DNA from: Paramagnetospirillum marisnigri | GTDB lineage: Bacteria > Pseudomonadota > Alphaproteobacteria > Rhodospirillales > Magnetospirillaceae | DNA length: 64,000 nt | Assembly: GCF_001650715.1 (NCBI RefSeq) | Contig: NZ_LWQT01000044.1 | Location: 124,001 to 188,000 of the forward strand | Direction: 5' to 3' | Shown here: piece by piece, positions 56,617-64,000 of the stretch | Position numbering within the stretch: position 1 is the first letter of the stretch | How the letters are laid out: each line of letters opens with the position of its first letter | Notes under the pieces: generated by a model | Seen by the model: the letters and a program-made list of their open reading frames with translations, nothing else | What the model was told of the DNA's origin: nothing | Databases searched by the model: none | Position numbers and translations under genes: made by a program

Positions 56617-57849
56617 TCAGTTTCCCAGCGGCATCAGCTCTTCGAACCACAAATAGGTGCCGACATCGTCGAAGATGACGCCGTCGAAGCCCAGATCCAT
56701 GATTCCGGCCAGATACTTGCCCAGCAGGCCGCGCCATTCGCCGCTGCCGGTGTCGGTGATGAAGGTGCCCGGCGTCTCGTCATGGGCGAAGACAAAGGCG
56801 GGATTGCCCACGTCCCAGTCCTTCATCCAGTACCAGCGCCAGTCATAGGCCCGGCCGATGGGCATGATGGCCATCACCAGGCGGCGCGGCCCCAGCTTCT
56901 TGTATTTCAGCCGGGCGATATCGTTCTTCACCAGCAGTTCGCTGCTGCGATGGGCCACGTCCACCACCACCAGGTCGTAGTTGGTGGCGGCCAATGCCTC
57001 GATGAACTTGCCCTTGGTGCCGAACTTGTCCGAGCGCAGCACCGGCAGCCAGTTGCGCACATTGGCGATGGTCAGGACCTCGGCCGGATTCTCGAAGGCG
57101 GGATGGGTGCGCGGCGCCTCGTCCAATATGGATTCGCCGGTCCTGGCGAAGGCGGGGGCCTTGTCGCGGGCCCCGGCGCGGAAGGCGGCCTCGGTCTCGG
57201 CGGCGGTGGGGCAGAAATCCAGCGCCAGGATGTTGCGGCCCTCGGCGCGCATGGCGTTGACCGCATAGGTCATGCGGCGCTGCTGTTCGGCGCGCATCTG
57301 CTTCAGCCGGATCTCGGCTGATTTGCGCAGTTCCTCGGCGGGATCGTTGCTGAACGGCCCCATCTCGATGGGGACCGGCGGCCGATGGATGCCCTGGCGC
57401 CGTTCCCGATCCAGCTCGGCATCCAGGCCCAGGCGCTCCTTGATCACCTCGGCCAGGGGCTTGTCGAATTTGAACGGACCGCAATACAGGCCTTCCATCA
57501 CCACGCCGTCCAGGGTCTGGATCAGCTGGCGGTAGTGGGCGCGCAGCGGCAGGCGCTTGATGAAATTGGTGCCCTGGGGATCGCGGATGTCTTCCCACTC
57601 CACCTCGATCTCGCCCTTGACCAGCAGTTCCGGGCCGCCCCGCATCAGCACCTGGAAGGAGGGATTGCGCTTCTTGGCATAGCGCGCCAATTCCAGGATC
57701 ACGTCACGGGTCTGTTCGCGGAAATTGGGAATGCGCTCGATGGGCGGGGGCACGAAGTCGCGGGGCTTGTCCAGCGCGGCGGCGGGAAAGGCGGTCAACA
57801 GCACCATGCCGAGAAAAGCTAAGGCCAACCCTCTGGCATGGGATTTCAT
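56617..57849 (-). CDS. Exported TM1410/GH114-like TIM-barrel protein
   Basis: 410 residues with signal peptide RGLALAFLGMVLLTAFPAAA. The barrel has the family blocks FQVLMRGGPELLVKG, DGVVMEGLYCGPF, NILALDFCPTA, YDLVVVDVAHRS, RLVMAIMPIGRAYDWRWYW and a final GFDGVIFDDVGTYLWF. Relatives are putative endo-alpha-1,4-polygalactosaminidases and PelA-type hydrolases acting on amino-sugar polymers. The exact activity is not deducible. The start at 57849 abuts the repeat element at 57851, whose end supplies the GGGATGAT just before the ATG. Confidence 0.75.
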   Translation of the reverse strand: MKSHARGLALAFLGMVLLTAFPAAALDKPRDFVPPPIERIPNFREQTRDVILELARYAKKRNPSFQVLMRGGPELLVKGEIEVEWEDIRDPQGTNFIKRLPLRAHYRQLIQTLDGVVMEGLYCGPFKFDKPLAEVIKERLGLDAELDRERRQGIHRPPVPIEMGPFSNDPAEELRKSAEIRLKQMRAEQQRRMTYAVNAMRAEGRNILALDFCPTAAETEAAFRAGARDKAPAFARTGESILDEAPRTHPAFENPAEVLTIANVRNWLPVLRSDKFGTKGKFIEALAATNYDLVVVDVAHRSSELLVKNDIARLKYKKLGPRRLVMAIMPIGRAYDWRWYWMKDWDVGNPAFVFAHDETPGTFITDTGSGEWRGLLGKYLAGIMDLGFDGVIFDDVGTYLWFEELMPLGN

Positions 57850-57850
57850 A

Positions 57851-57954
57851 TCATCCCGAGCGAAGCCGAGGGATCTCCGTCCGACGCGACGGAGCCATAT
57901 GGGAAAAGCCGTTCCAGAACGAGATTCCTCCTCCCGATGGTCGTCGGAATGACA
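57851..57954. repeat. Short intergenic repeat element, copy 2 (TGTCATCCCGAG type)
   Basis: 104-bp relative of the element at 20706-20811, with the same left end (TCATCCCGAG), internal CGAGGGATCT and GATTCCTCC, and right end GTCGGAATGACA. Imperfect terminal inverted repeats. It fills almost the whole gap between the FAD oxidoreductase stop and the GH114-like start, so it must hold or interrupt the latter's promoter and ribosome site. Confidence 0.7.
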
Positions 57955-57965
57955 CGGCCGCCTCT

Positions 57966-59087
57966 TCATGCCAGCATCTCCCCCACCAGCCGGGCGATGG
58001 CCAGACACGAGGTCAGGCCCGGGCTTTCGATACCGTACAGCGCCGCCACCCCCGGCGCGCCGGTCTGGGCCGGGCCGTGGATGACGAAATCCCGCGCGGG
58101 CTCGCCCTCGGCCTGGATCTTGGGGCGGATCCCGGCATAGGCGGGTTCCAGCGCCCCGTCCTTCAGCCCCGGCCAATAGCGGCGGATGGCGGCATAAAAG
58201 GAATCGCCCCGGCGGGGATCGACCACGTAATCCTCGTGCTCGACCCATTCCACATCGGGGCCGAAGCGGCCGCGACCGGCCAGGTCCAGGGTGAAATGCA
58301 CCCCCAGCCCGGCGGCCACCGGTACCGGATAGACCAGCCGGGTGAACGGGGTCTTGCCGGTCAGGCCGAAATAATTGCCCTTGCACAGATGGGCGGGCGG
58401 AACCTCGCGGAGGCCCAGCGCGGTTCCCAGGGCAGGGGCCGACAGGCCGGCGGCCACCACCACGCTTTTCGCCAGCAGGGTCATGGGCTCGACCCCGCCC
58501 ACCGCCAGCAGATGGCCGCCCTCGGCGGCGCGGCCCGCCGTCACCGGCGACATGAAGACGACGGAGGCGCCCTTGGCCTCGGCCTCGCCCTGCAGCGCCA
58601 GCATCAATCCATGGGTGTCGACGATGCCGGTGGCGGGCGAGAACAGGGCGGCGACGCAGTCGAGTTCGGGCTCCAGGGCGCGGGCCTCGGAGGCCGGAAT
58701 GGCGTGCAGCCCCTCGACGCCGTTATCAAGACCCTTGGCCAGGATGCCGTCCAATGCCTTGGCCTCGGCCTCGTCGGTGGCGACGATCAGCTTTCCCACC
58801 ATCTTGTGGGTGACGCCTCGGTCGCGCGCGTAGTCGCGCAACATGCGGTTGCCCGCCACGCACAGTCGCGCCTTCAGGCTGCTCTTGGGATAGTACATGC
58901 CGGCATGGATCACCTCGCTGTTGCGCGACGAGATACCTGCGCCGATCCGGCCCTCGGCCTCCAGCACCAGCACCTCGCGCCCCGCCAGGGCCAATTGGCG
59001 GGCGACGGCCAGACCCACCACCCCCGCGCCGATCACCACGGCATCGACCCGTTCGGCCTCCGCTTCCGTCAACACGTTGTTTCCCAT
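57966..59087 (-). CDS. FAD-dependent oxidoreductase, L-2-hydroxyglutarate dehydrogenase-like
   Basis: 373 residues of the DAO/LhgO family. The N-terminal Rossmann motif is VVIGAGVVGLAVARQLALAG (about 17-36), followed by GAGISSRNSEVIHAGMYYP, characteristic of L-2-hydroxyglutarate dehydrogenases. Other blocks are FSPATGIVDTHGLMLAL and KGNYFGLTGKTPFTRLVYPV, ending YGIESPGLTSCLAIARL with the flavin ribityl contact. It is cytosolic or peripheral and probably passes electrons to quinone. It is a single gene on this strand; a repeat element follows. Confidence 0.88.
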   Translation of the reverse strand: MGNNVLTEAEAERVDAVVIGAGVVGLAVARQLALAGREVLVLEAEGRIGAGISSRNSEVIHAGMYYPKSSLKARLCVAGNRMLRDYARDRGVTHKMVGKLIVATDEAEAKALDGILAKGLDNGVEGLHAIPASEARALEPELDCVAALFSPATGIVDTHGLMLALQGEAEAKGASVVFMSPVTAGRAAEGGHLLAVGGVEPMTLLAKSVVVAAGLSAPALGTALGLREVPPAHLCKGNYFGLTGKTPFTRLVYPVPVAAGLGVHFTLDLAGRGRFGPDVEWVEHEDYVVDPRRGDSFYAAIRRYWPGLKDGALEPAYAGIRPKIQAEGEPARDFVIHGPAQTGAPGVAALYGIESPGLTSCLAIARLVGEMLA

Positions 59088-59218
59088 GGGCTGCGTTACC
59101 TCTAGATGTCGCGAAGCATAGCATCCGACGCAAGGAGGGGAAAGCCGGATGGTCGTTGCGTCGGGGCTTCGGCAAGGCTAGAGTCCGGCCGACGAATAGC
59201 AACACAAGGCGAACATCC

Positions 59219-61264
59219 GTGAGCGTGGAAACCCGTCCCTCCGTCTGCCCCCATGATTGCCCCAGCGCCTGTTCGCTGGAGGTGGAGATCCTGGCCGAGG
59301 ACCGGATCGGCCGGGTGCGTGGCGGCGCCATGCCCTATGTCAACGGGGTGATCTGCGCCAAGGTGGCGCGCTATGCCGAGCGGGTTCACCATCCCGACCG
59401 GGTGCTGCACCCCTTGCGCCGGGTGGGAGCCAAGGGCGAGGGACGCTTCGAGCGCATCGGCTGGGACGAGGCCCTGGACGAGATCGCTTCCCGCTTCAAG
59501 GACGCCAGCGCCCGGCTGGGGCCGGAAACGGTGTGGCCCTATTTCTACGGCGGCACCATGGGCCATGTACAGCAGGCGGGCATCAACCGGCTGCGGCGGA
59601 TCATGGGCTATTCCGGCCAGTTGAAGACCATCTGCGCCGCCTCCTCCAGCGCCGGATGGGCCGCCGGGGTGGGCTCCAAATGGGGGGTGCCGCCCCAGGA
59701 AATGGCCCATAGCGGCCTGATCGTCATCTGGGGCGCCAACCCCGCCGCCACCCAGGTGCAGCTGATGGGGCTGATCAAGCAGGCCAAGACCGCCAATGGC
59801 GCCAAGCTGGTGGTGGTGGACCCCTATCGCACCCCCACCGCCGAGAAGGCGGACCTGCATCTGATGCTGCGGCCGGGCAGTGACGGCGCCCTGGCCTCGG
59901 CGGTGATGCATGTGCTGTTCCGCGACAATCTGGCCGATCGCGACTATCTGGCGCGCTACACCGACTGCCCCGAGCGGCTGGAAGCCCATCTGAGGGATCG
60001 CGGTCCCGCCTGGGCCGCCCCCATCACCGGCCTGACGGTGGCCGAGATCGAGGCTTTCGCGGCGCTGTACGGCTCGGTGCCCAATTCCTATCTGCGGCTG
60101 GGCTATGGCTTCACCCGGTCGCGCAACGGCGCCGTCAACATGCATGCCGCCAGTTGCCTGCCCGCTGTCACCGGGGCGTGGAAGCACAAGGGCGGCGGCG
60201 CCGTGCAAAGCACCAGCGGCGTGTTCGACATCGCCCGCACTTTGCTGGACGGTCTCGACGTGCCCGACCGCAAACCGCGCGTGCTGGATATGAGCCGCAT
60301 CGGCCCGGTGCTGACCGGTGATCCCGCCGATCTGGGGGACGGGCCGCCGGTGACCGCCATGCTGGTGCAGAATTCCAACCCGGCCCTGGTGGCGCCCGAC
60401 AGCGCCCTGGTGCGCCGGGGTCTTGCCCGCGACGACCTGTTCCTGGCCGTTCATGAGCAGGTGATGACCGCCACCGCCCGCTTCGCCGACATCGTGCTGC
60501 CCGCCACCACCAGCATGGAACATCACGACCTGTACACCGCCTATGGCCATACCTTCCTGCAGGTGGCCAAGCCGGTGATCGCGCCTTTGGGCGAGGCCCG
60601 TTCCAATCATGATGTCATCAACGCCCTGGCACCCCGGCTCGGCGCGGCGCATCCCGGTTTCGAGATGGATGCGTGGGAGATGATCGATCAGGTGCTGGAC
60701 GCCTCGGAGCTGCCCAAGGCCTCGGAGCTGCACGCCATGGGCTGGCTCAACTGCTCCAAGGTGTTCGACGACGCCCATTTCCTCTCGGGCTTCGGCCATG
60801 CCGACGGCCGTTTCCGCTTCGCCCCCGATTGGAACGATCCCGCTCTGCCGGAACTGCCCGACCATTACGCCGTGACCGACGAGGCCGATGCCGAGCATCC
60901 CTTCCGCCTGATCACGCCGCCGTCGCGCCATTTCCTCAATTCCAGCTTCACCGAGACCCCGACCTCGCGCGCCCAGGCCGGACGGCCCACCGCCCTGGTC
61001 CATGCCGGGGATGCCGAGGCCCTGGGGCTGAAGACCGGCGATCCGGTTCGCCTGGGCAATGACAAGGGTTCGGTGGTGGTGCATGTCCAGGCCACCGACG
61101 GCATCGCGCCGGGGGTGGTGGCGGTCGAAAGCATCTGGCCGGACGACTGCTTCGTCGAGGGCCGCGGCATCAACCACCTGACCAGCTCCGACGCCGCCCG
61201 TCCGGCGGGTGGCGCCGTGTTCCACGACACCAAGATCTGGCTCAAACAAGTGACGAGCCAATGA
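59219..61264 (+). CDS. Molybdopterin oxidoreductase family protein
   Basis: 681 residues. The N-terminal 4Fe-4S motif is CPHDCPSACSLEV with a fourth Cys in VICAKVARY. Bis-MGD binding blocks follow: YFYGGTMGHVQQAG, IVIWGANPAATQVQ and VVVDPYRTPTAEKADLHLML. The C-terminal dinucleotide-binding domain starts FRLITPPSRHFLNSSF and includes LVHAGDAEALGLKTGDPVRL. There is no Tat signal, so it is cytoplasmic like biotin sulfoxide or assimilatory-type enzymes. The Mo ligand is probably in TICAASSSAG. The GTG start at 59219 has an AAGG site. No partner subunit is adjacent; substrate unknown. Confidence 0.88.
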   Translation: MSVETRPSVCPHDCPSACSLEVEILAEDRIGRVRGGAMPYVNGVICAKVARYAERVHHPDRVLHPLRRVGAKGEGRFERIGWDEALDEIASRFKDASARLGPETVWPYFYGGTMGHVQQAGINRLRRIMGYSGQLKTICAASSSAGWAAGVGSKWGVPPQEMAHSGLIVIWGANPAATQVQLMGLIKQAKTANGAKLVVVDPYRTPTAEKADLHLMLRPGSDGALASAVMHVLFRDNLADRDYLARYTDCPERLEAHLRDRGPAWAAPITGLTVAEIEAFAALYGSVPNSYLRLGYGFTRSRNGAVNMHAASCLPAVTGAWKHKGGGAVQSTSGVFDIARTLLDGLDVPDRKPRVLDMSRIGPVLTGDPADLGDGPPVTAMLVQNSNPALVAPDSALVRRGLARDDLFLAVHEQVMTATARFADIVLPATTSMEHHDLYTAYGHTFLQVAKPVIAPLGEARSNHDVINALAPRLGAAHPGFEMDAWEMIDQVLDASELPKASELHAMGWLNCSKVFDDAHFLSGFGHADGRFRFAPDWNDPALPELPDHYAVTDEADAEHPFRLITPPSRHFLNSSFTETPTSRAQAGRPTALVHAGDAEALGLKTGDPVRLGNDKGSVVVHVQATDGIAPGVVAVESIWPDDCFVEGRGINHLTSSDAARPAGGAVFHDTKIWLKQVTSQ

Positions 61265-61380
61265 AATCTTTCATTGGCGAGGAGTTGCGGCCAAGGGCCG
61301 GCGCGGCTCGTGCCGCGCAAGCCAAGGCGACGGGAAGTCGCCGCCCGGCGATTGAGGGGCAACAAAGGACTGATTTATGA
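61261..61380 (+). CDS. Candidate 39-aa frame bridging two genes (tentative)
   Basis: ATG at 61261 overlaps the molybdopterin gene stop (ATGA), and its own TGA overlaps the mipZ ATG (ATGA), so it links both genes by 4-base overlaps. The product is short and basic (MKSFIGEELRPRAGAARAAQ and on). A hairpin GCGCGGC-TCGT-GCCGCGC (61301-61318) lies inside. It may be only a leader with a structured RNA. Confidence 0.25.
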   Translation: MKSFIGEELRPRAGAARAAQAKATGSRRPAIEGQQRTDL

Positions 61381-62183
61381 AGAACAAACGCGCCCATATC
61401 GTGGTGGTCGGCAACGAGAAGGGGGGGACGGGCAAGTCCACCGTCTCCATGCATCTGATCATCAGCCTGCTGGAAAAGGGCTTGTCGGTGGGCAGCATCG
61501 ACCTGGACGCCCGCCAGGCCACCCTGACCCGCTACCTGAAGAACCGCGAGGCGCGCAAGGACCTGGCCGAGCTGGGCCTGCCCTTGCCCGACCATGTGGC
61601 GCTGCCGCCCACCGACGACCGCGCCGCCGACGAGGCCCGGCTGAACGAGACTTTCGCCCGCATGGCTAGCGCCCATGACGTGGTGGTGATCGACACCCCC
61701 GGTTCCGATCATTACCTGTCGCGTCTGGGGCATTCCTTCGCCGACACCTTGGTGACGCCCTTGAACGATTCCCTGGTGGATCTGGACGTGCTGGCGCTAG
61801 TGGAGCCGGGCAGCATGAAGATCCGCCGCCCCAGCCATTATTCCGAGATGGTGTGGGAGACCAAGAAGGCCCGCGCCCTTCGGGGCGAGATGGCGGTGGT
61901 GGACTGGATCGTGCTGCGCAACCGCCTGTCCAACCTGGACGCCCGCAACAAGCGCGACATGGAAAAGCTGCTGGCCGATCTGGCCAAGCGTGTCGGATTC
62001 CGCGTCATCCCCGGCCTGGGCGAGCGGGTGATCTACCGCTCCATGTTCCTGGAAGGCCTCACCCTGCTGGATTTGCGTAAGAAGATCATGGGCTTCGAGT
62101 TCAATATGAGTCACGTGGCCGCCCGCCAGGAACTGCGGACCCTGGTGGATGCCATCGGGTTGAACAAGATCGGGGCGGCCTGA
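61377..62183 (+). CDS. mipZ: Division-plane positioning ATPase MipZ (ParA family)
   Basis: 268 residues. The deviant Walker A is GNEKGGTGKSTVSMHL (about 12-27), with SIDLDARQATLTRYLKNR and Walker B HDVVVIDTPGSDHYL. The C-terminal blocks RNRLSNLDARNKRDME and SHVAARQELRTLV match MipZ of Alphaproteobacteria. MipZ dimerises with ATP, forms a gradient from the ParB-bound origins and inhibits FtsZ, placing the division site at mid-cell. The start has an AAAGGA site. The C-terminal coding end lies in a 15-bp tandem duplication. No parAB genes in the window. Confidence 0.93.
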   Translation: MKNKRAHIVVVGNEKGGTGKSTVSMHLIISLLEKGLSVGSIDLDARQATLTRYLKNREARKDLAELGLPLPDHVALPPTDDRAADEARLNETFARMASAHDVVVIDTPGSDHYLSRLGHSFADTLVTPLNDSLVDLDVLALVEPGSMKIRRPSHYSEMVWETKKARALRGEMAVVDWIVLRNRLSNLDARNKRDMEKLLADLAKRVGFRVIPGLGERVIYRSMFLEGLTLLDLRKKIMGFEFNMSHVAARQELRTLVDAIGLNKIGAA

Positions 62184-62195
62184 ACAAGATCGGGG
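62161..62195. repeat. Short tandem duplication at the mipZ stop
   Basis: The 15-mer tgaacaagatcgggg occurs at 62161-62175 and again at 62181-62195, period 20. The mipZ stop codon TGA is the first three bases of the second copy. Confidence 0.7.
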
Positions 62196-62279
62196 AAGTA
62201 TAAGCCGCGATTGCGTCGGGGGCGCCGTCGTGGCAATACTCCCGCCATCGGCTGTATGCCCTGTCAAGGAGGTCCAAGG

Positions 62280-63152
62280 ATGGCGCGTCGCGTGCGTAAG
62301 GCGGTGTTTCCGGTGGGTGGCATGGGCACCCGTTTCCTGCCCGCCACCAAGGCCATGCCCAAGGAAATGCTGCCGGTGGTGGACAAGCCGCTGATCCAGT
62401 ACGCGGTCGAGGAAGCCGCGGCGGCCGGATGCGAGCATTTCATCTTCGTCACCGGTCGCGGCAAGAACGCGCTGGAAGACCATTTCGACAACAATCCCGA
62501 ACTGGTGCGCACGCTCAAGGATCGCGGCAAGTTCGATCTGGTCGAGGCGGTCACCAGCTGGATGCCCAAGTCCGGCCAGATTTCCTATACCCGGCAAAGC
62601 GAGCCGCTGGGCCTGGGCCATGCCGTGTGGTGCGCCCGCGATCTGGTGGCCGACGAGCCCTTCGCCGTGCTGCTGCCCGACGATTTGATCCTGTCCAAGA
62701 CCGCCTGTCTGAAGCAGATGGCCGCCGTGCACACCGAGGTGGGCGGCCATGTGGTCGCTGTCTCCGACGTGCCGCGCGAGCACACCAAGCGCTACGGCAT
62801 CCTGGACGTGGAATTCGACAACGGCCGCCTCGCCAAGGCCAAGGGCCTGGTGGAAAAGCCCGATCCGGAAGTGGCGCCCTCGACGCTCTCCATCATCGGC
62901 CGCTACATCCTGCATCCGGCGGTGTTCGACGTGCTGGACAAGAAGGAAAAGGGCGCCGGCGGCGAAATCCAGTTGACCGACGCCATCAGCCAGACCATCG
63001 GCATGGTGCCCTTCCACGGCCTGCGTTTCGAGGGCCAGCGGTTCGATTGCGGTGACAAGGTGGGCTGGCTGGAGGCCAATCTGGCCTTCGCCCTGGCCCG
63101 TGACGACATGGCCGAGGCCGCCCGCGAACTGATCACCCGTTTTCACGGCTAA
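62280..63152 (+). CDS. galU: UTP-glucose-1-phosphate uridylyltransferase
   Basis: 290 residues. The nucleotidyltransferase motif is FPVGGMGTRFLPATKAMPKE (about 10-29), followed by DKPLIQYAVEEA, FAVLLPDDLIL for metal binding, and VEKPDPEVAPSTLSIIGRY. It makes UDP-glucose from UTP and glucose 1-phosphate. A very strong AAGGAGG ribosome site lies before the ATG at 62280. It precedes UDP-glucose dehydrogenase by 20 bp, so the pair supplies UDP-glucose and UDP-glucuronate for polysaccharide and LPS. Confidence 0.96.
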   Translation: MARRVRKAVFPVGGMGTRFLPATKAMPKEMLPVVDKPLIQYAVEEAAAAGCEHFIFVTGRGKNALEDHFDNNPELVRTLKDRGKFDLVEAVTSWMPKSGQISYTRQSEPLGLGHAVWCARDLVADEPFAVLLPDDLILSKTACLKQMAAVHTEVGGHVVAVSDVPREHTKRYGILDVEFDNGRLAKAKGLVEKPDPEVAPSTLSIIGRYILHPAVFDVLDKKEKGAGGEIQLTDAISQTIGMVPFHGLRFEGQRFDCGDKVGWLEANLAFALARDDMAEAARELITRFHG

Positions 63153-63172
63153 CCGTTAAGGACTGAAGCGTC

Positions 63173-64000
63173 ATGCGCATCGCCATGATCGGCACCGGCT
63201 ATGTGGGCCTGGTGTCGGGGACCTGTTTCTCGGAGTTCGGCATCGACGTGGTTTGCGTCGACAAGGACGCCCGCAAGATCGAGTTGCTGGGCGAGAACGT
63301 CATGCCCATCTACGAGCCGGGCCTGGACGAGATGGTGGCCGCCAATGTGGACGCCGGGCGCCTGACCTTCACCACCGAGTTGAAAGGCGCGGTCAAGGGC
63401 GCCGACGCGGTGTTCATCGCCGTGGGCACGCCGTCGCGGCGCGGCGACGGCCATGCCGACCTGTCCTATGTCTATGCGGCGGCCGAGGAAATCGCCGACG
63501 CCATGGACGGCTATACCGTGGTGGTGACCAAGTCCACCGTGCCGGTGGGCACCGGCGACGAGGTCGAGCGCATCATCCGGGCGCGGCGCCCCGATGCCGA
63601 GTTCGACGTGGTCTCCAATCCGGAATTCCTGCGCGAAGGCTCGGCCATCAATGACTTCATGCGCCCCGACCGGGTGGTGATCGGCACCGAGTCCGAGCGC
63701 GCCCGCAAGGTGATGAAGCAGCTCTATCGGGTGCTGTTCCTGATCGAGACCCCCATCGTCTTCACCTCGCGCCGCACCTCAGAATTGATCAAATACGCTG
63801 GCAACACCTTCCTCGCCACCAAGATCACCTTCATCAACGAGATCGCCGATCTGTGCGAGAAGGTGGGCGCCGACGTCCACGACGTGGCCCGGGGCATCGG
63901 CCTGGACGGCCGTATCGGCAAGAAATTCCTGCATCCCGGTCCCGGCTATGGCGGTTCGTGCTTCCCCAAGGACACCCTGGCCCTGGTCAAGACCGCCCGC
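63173..64000 (+). CDS. ugd: UDP-glucose 6-dehydrogenase (3' end outside window)
   Basis: First 276 residues only. The N-terminal Rossmann motif is MRIAMIGTGYVGLVSGTCFS, with NAD-domain blocks IAVGTPSRRGDGHADLSYV, VTKSTVPVGTGDEV and SNPEFLREGSAINDF. The central domain has SELIKYAGNTFLATKI and the catalytic Cys in GYGGSCFPKDTLAL (near residue 262). It oxidises UDP-glucose twice to UDP-glucuronate with NAD+. It lies 20 bp after galU and has a TTAAGGA site. The frame runs off the window at base 64000. Confidence 0.96.
   Translation, partial: MRIAMIGTGYVGLVSGTCFSEFGIDVVCVDKDARKIELLGENVMPIYEPGLDEMVAANVDAGRLTFTTELKGAVKGADAVFIAVGTPSRRGDGHADLSYVYAAAEEIADAMDGYTVVVTKSTVPVGTGDEVERIIRARRPDAEFDVVSNPEFLREGSAINDFMRPDRVVIGTESERARKVMKQLYRVLFLIETPIVFTSRRTSELIKYAGNTFLATKITFINEIADLCEKVGADVHDVARGIGLDGRIGKKFLHPGPGYGGSCFPKDTLALVKTAR

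Noticed and set aside
59102-61261. 719-aa minus-strand frame opposite the molybdopterin oxidoreductase
   Set aside because: Antisense shadow of a gene with intact iron-sulfur and MGD motifs.

Overview
The window is GC-rich (about two-thirds G+C), almost fully coding chromosomal DNA of an alphaproteobacterium. The gene set fits Rhodospirillales and looks most like Magnetospirillum: a class I lysyl-tRNA synthetase, MipZ instead of Min proteins, LpxC, many PAS/receiver histidine kinases, and a benzoate-type regulator beside a molybdenum formate dehydrogenase. This assignment is by recognition of protein families, not by a database search. No tRNA or rRNA gene, transposase, phage gene or CRISPR array was seen. 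Mobile-looking DNA is limited to short palindromic intergenic repeats.

Layout. 1-4.9 kb: end of RNase R, a CBS protein, two small unknown genes, a receiver-PAS-kinase and a c-di-GMP module (PilZ plus HD-GYP). 4.9-9.7 kb: EttA, a patatin-like lipase and a Cache-type chemoreceptor. 9.8-16.4 kb: a four-gene minus-strand signalling operon (giant hybrid kinase, CheR, receiver-less CheB, receiver-PAS-kinase) joined by short overlaps. 16.5-20.2 kb: a small membrane protein, a CNT nucleoside transporter and thiC with its TPP riboswitch. 20.2-24.3 kb: an SHP-type electron-transfer locus (diheme cytochrome c, a cytochrome b561-SHP fusion and a 40-aa membrane peptide) divergent from PepSY, response regulator and kinase genes. 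24.3-27.4 kb: a ParDE-like toxin-antitoxin pair, class I LysRS and thiol peroxidase.

27.5-35.6 kb: an aromatic-degradation block read on the minus strand. The order of transcription is a BoxR/BzdR-type regulator, a two-subunit NAD-type formate dehydrogenase, a DUF4863 protein, an alpha/beta hydrolase and a BoxD-type aldehyde dehydrogenase. A perfect TGCA-N6-TGCA palindrome precedes the formate dehydrogenase and a one-base variant precedes the DUF4863-hydrolase-boxD unit. Because the aerobic benzoyl-CoA (box) ring cleavage releases formate, the block reads as a BoxR-controlled formate and semialdehyde disposal unit. boxABC are not in the window.

35.7-53.6 kb: a SpoIIE-type response regulator; an accA, glycosyltransferase, VTT membrane protein and BON lipoprotein operon; an M24 aminopeptidase; hemerythrin; two Cys-rich small proteins; a Nudix protein; a GST, deacetylase and GNAT operon; a LysE exporter; lpxC; a membrane spermidine-synthase-like protein; lepA; and a FlaG-like protein. 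53.7-64 kb: an acyl-CoA synthetase homologue with degenerate ATP-binding and lysine motifs next to an AAA ATPase, a GH114-like secreted protein, an FAD oxidoreductase, a molybdopterin oxidoreductase, mipZ, galU and the start of ugd. The last two make UDP-glucose and UDP-glucuronate for envelope polysaccharides.
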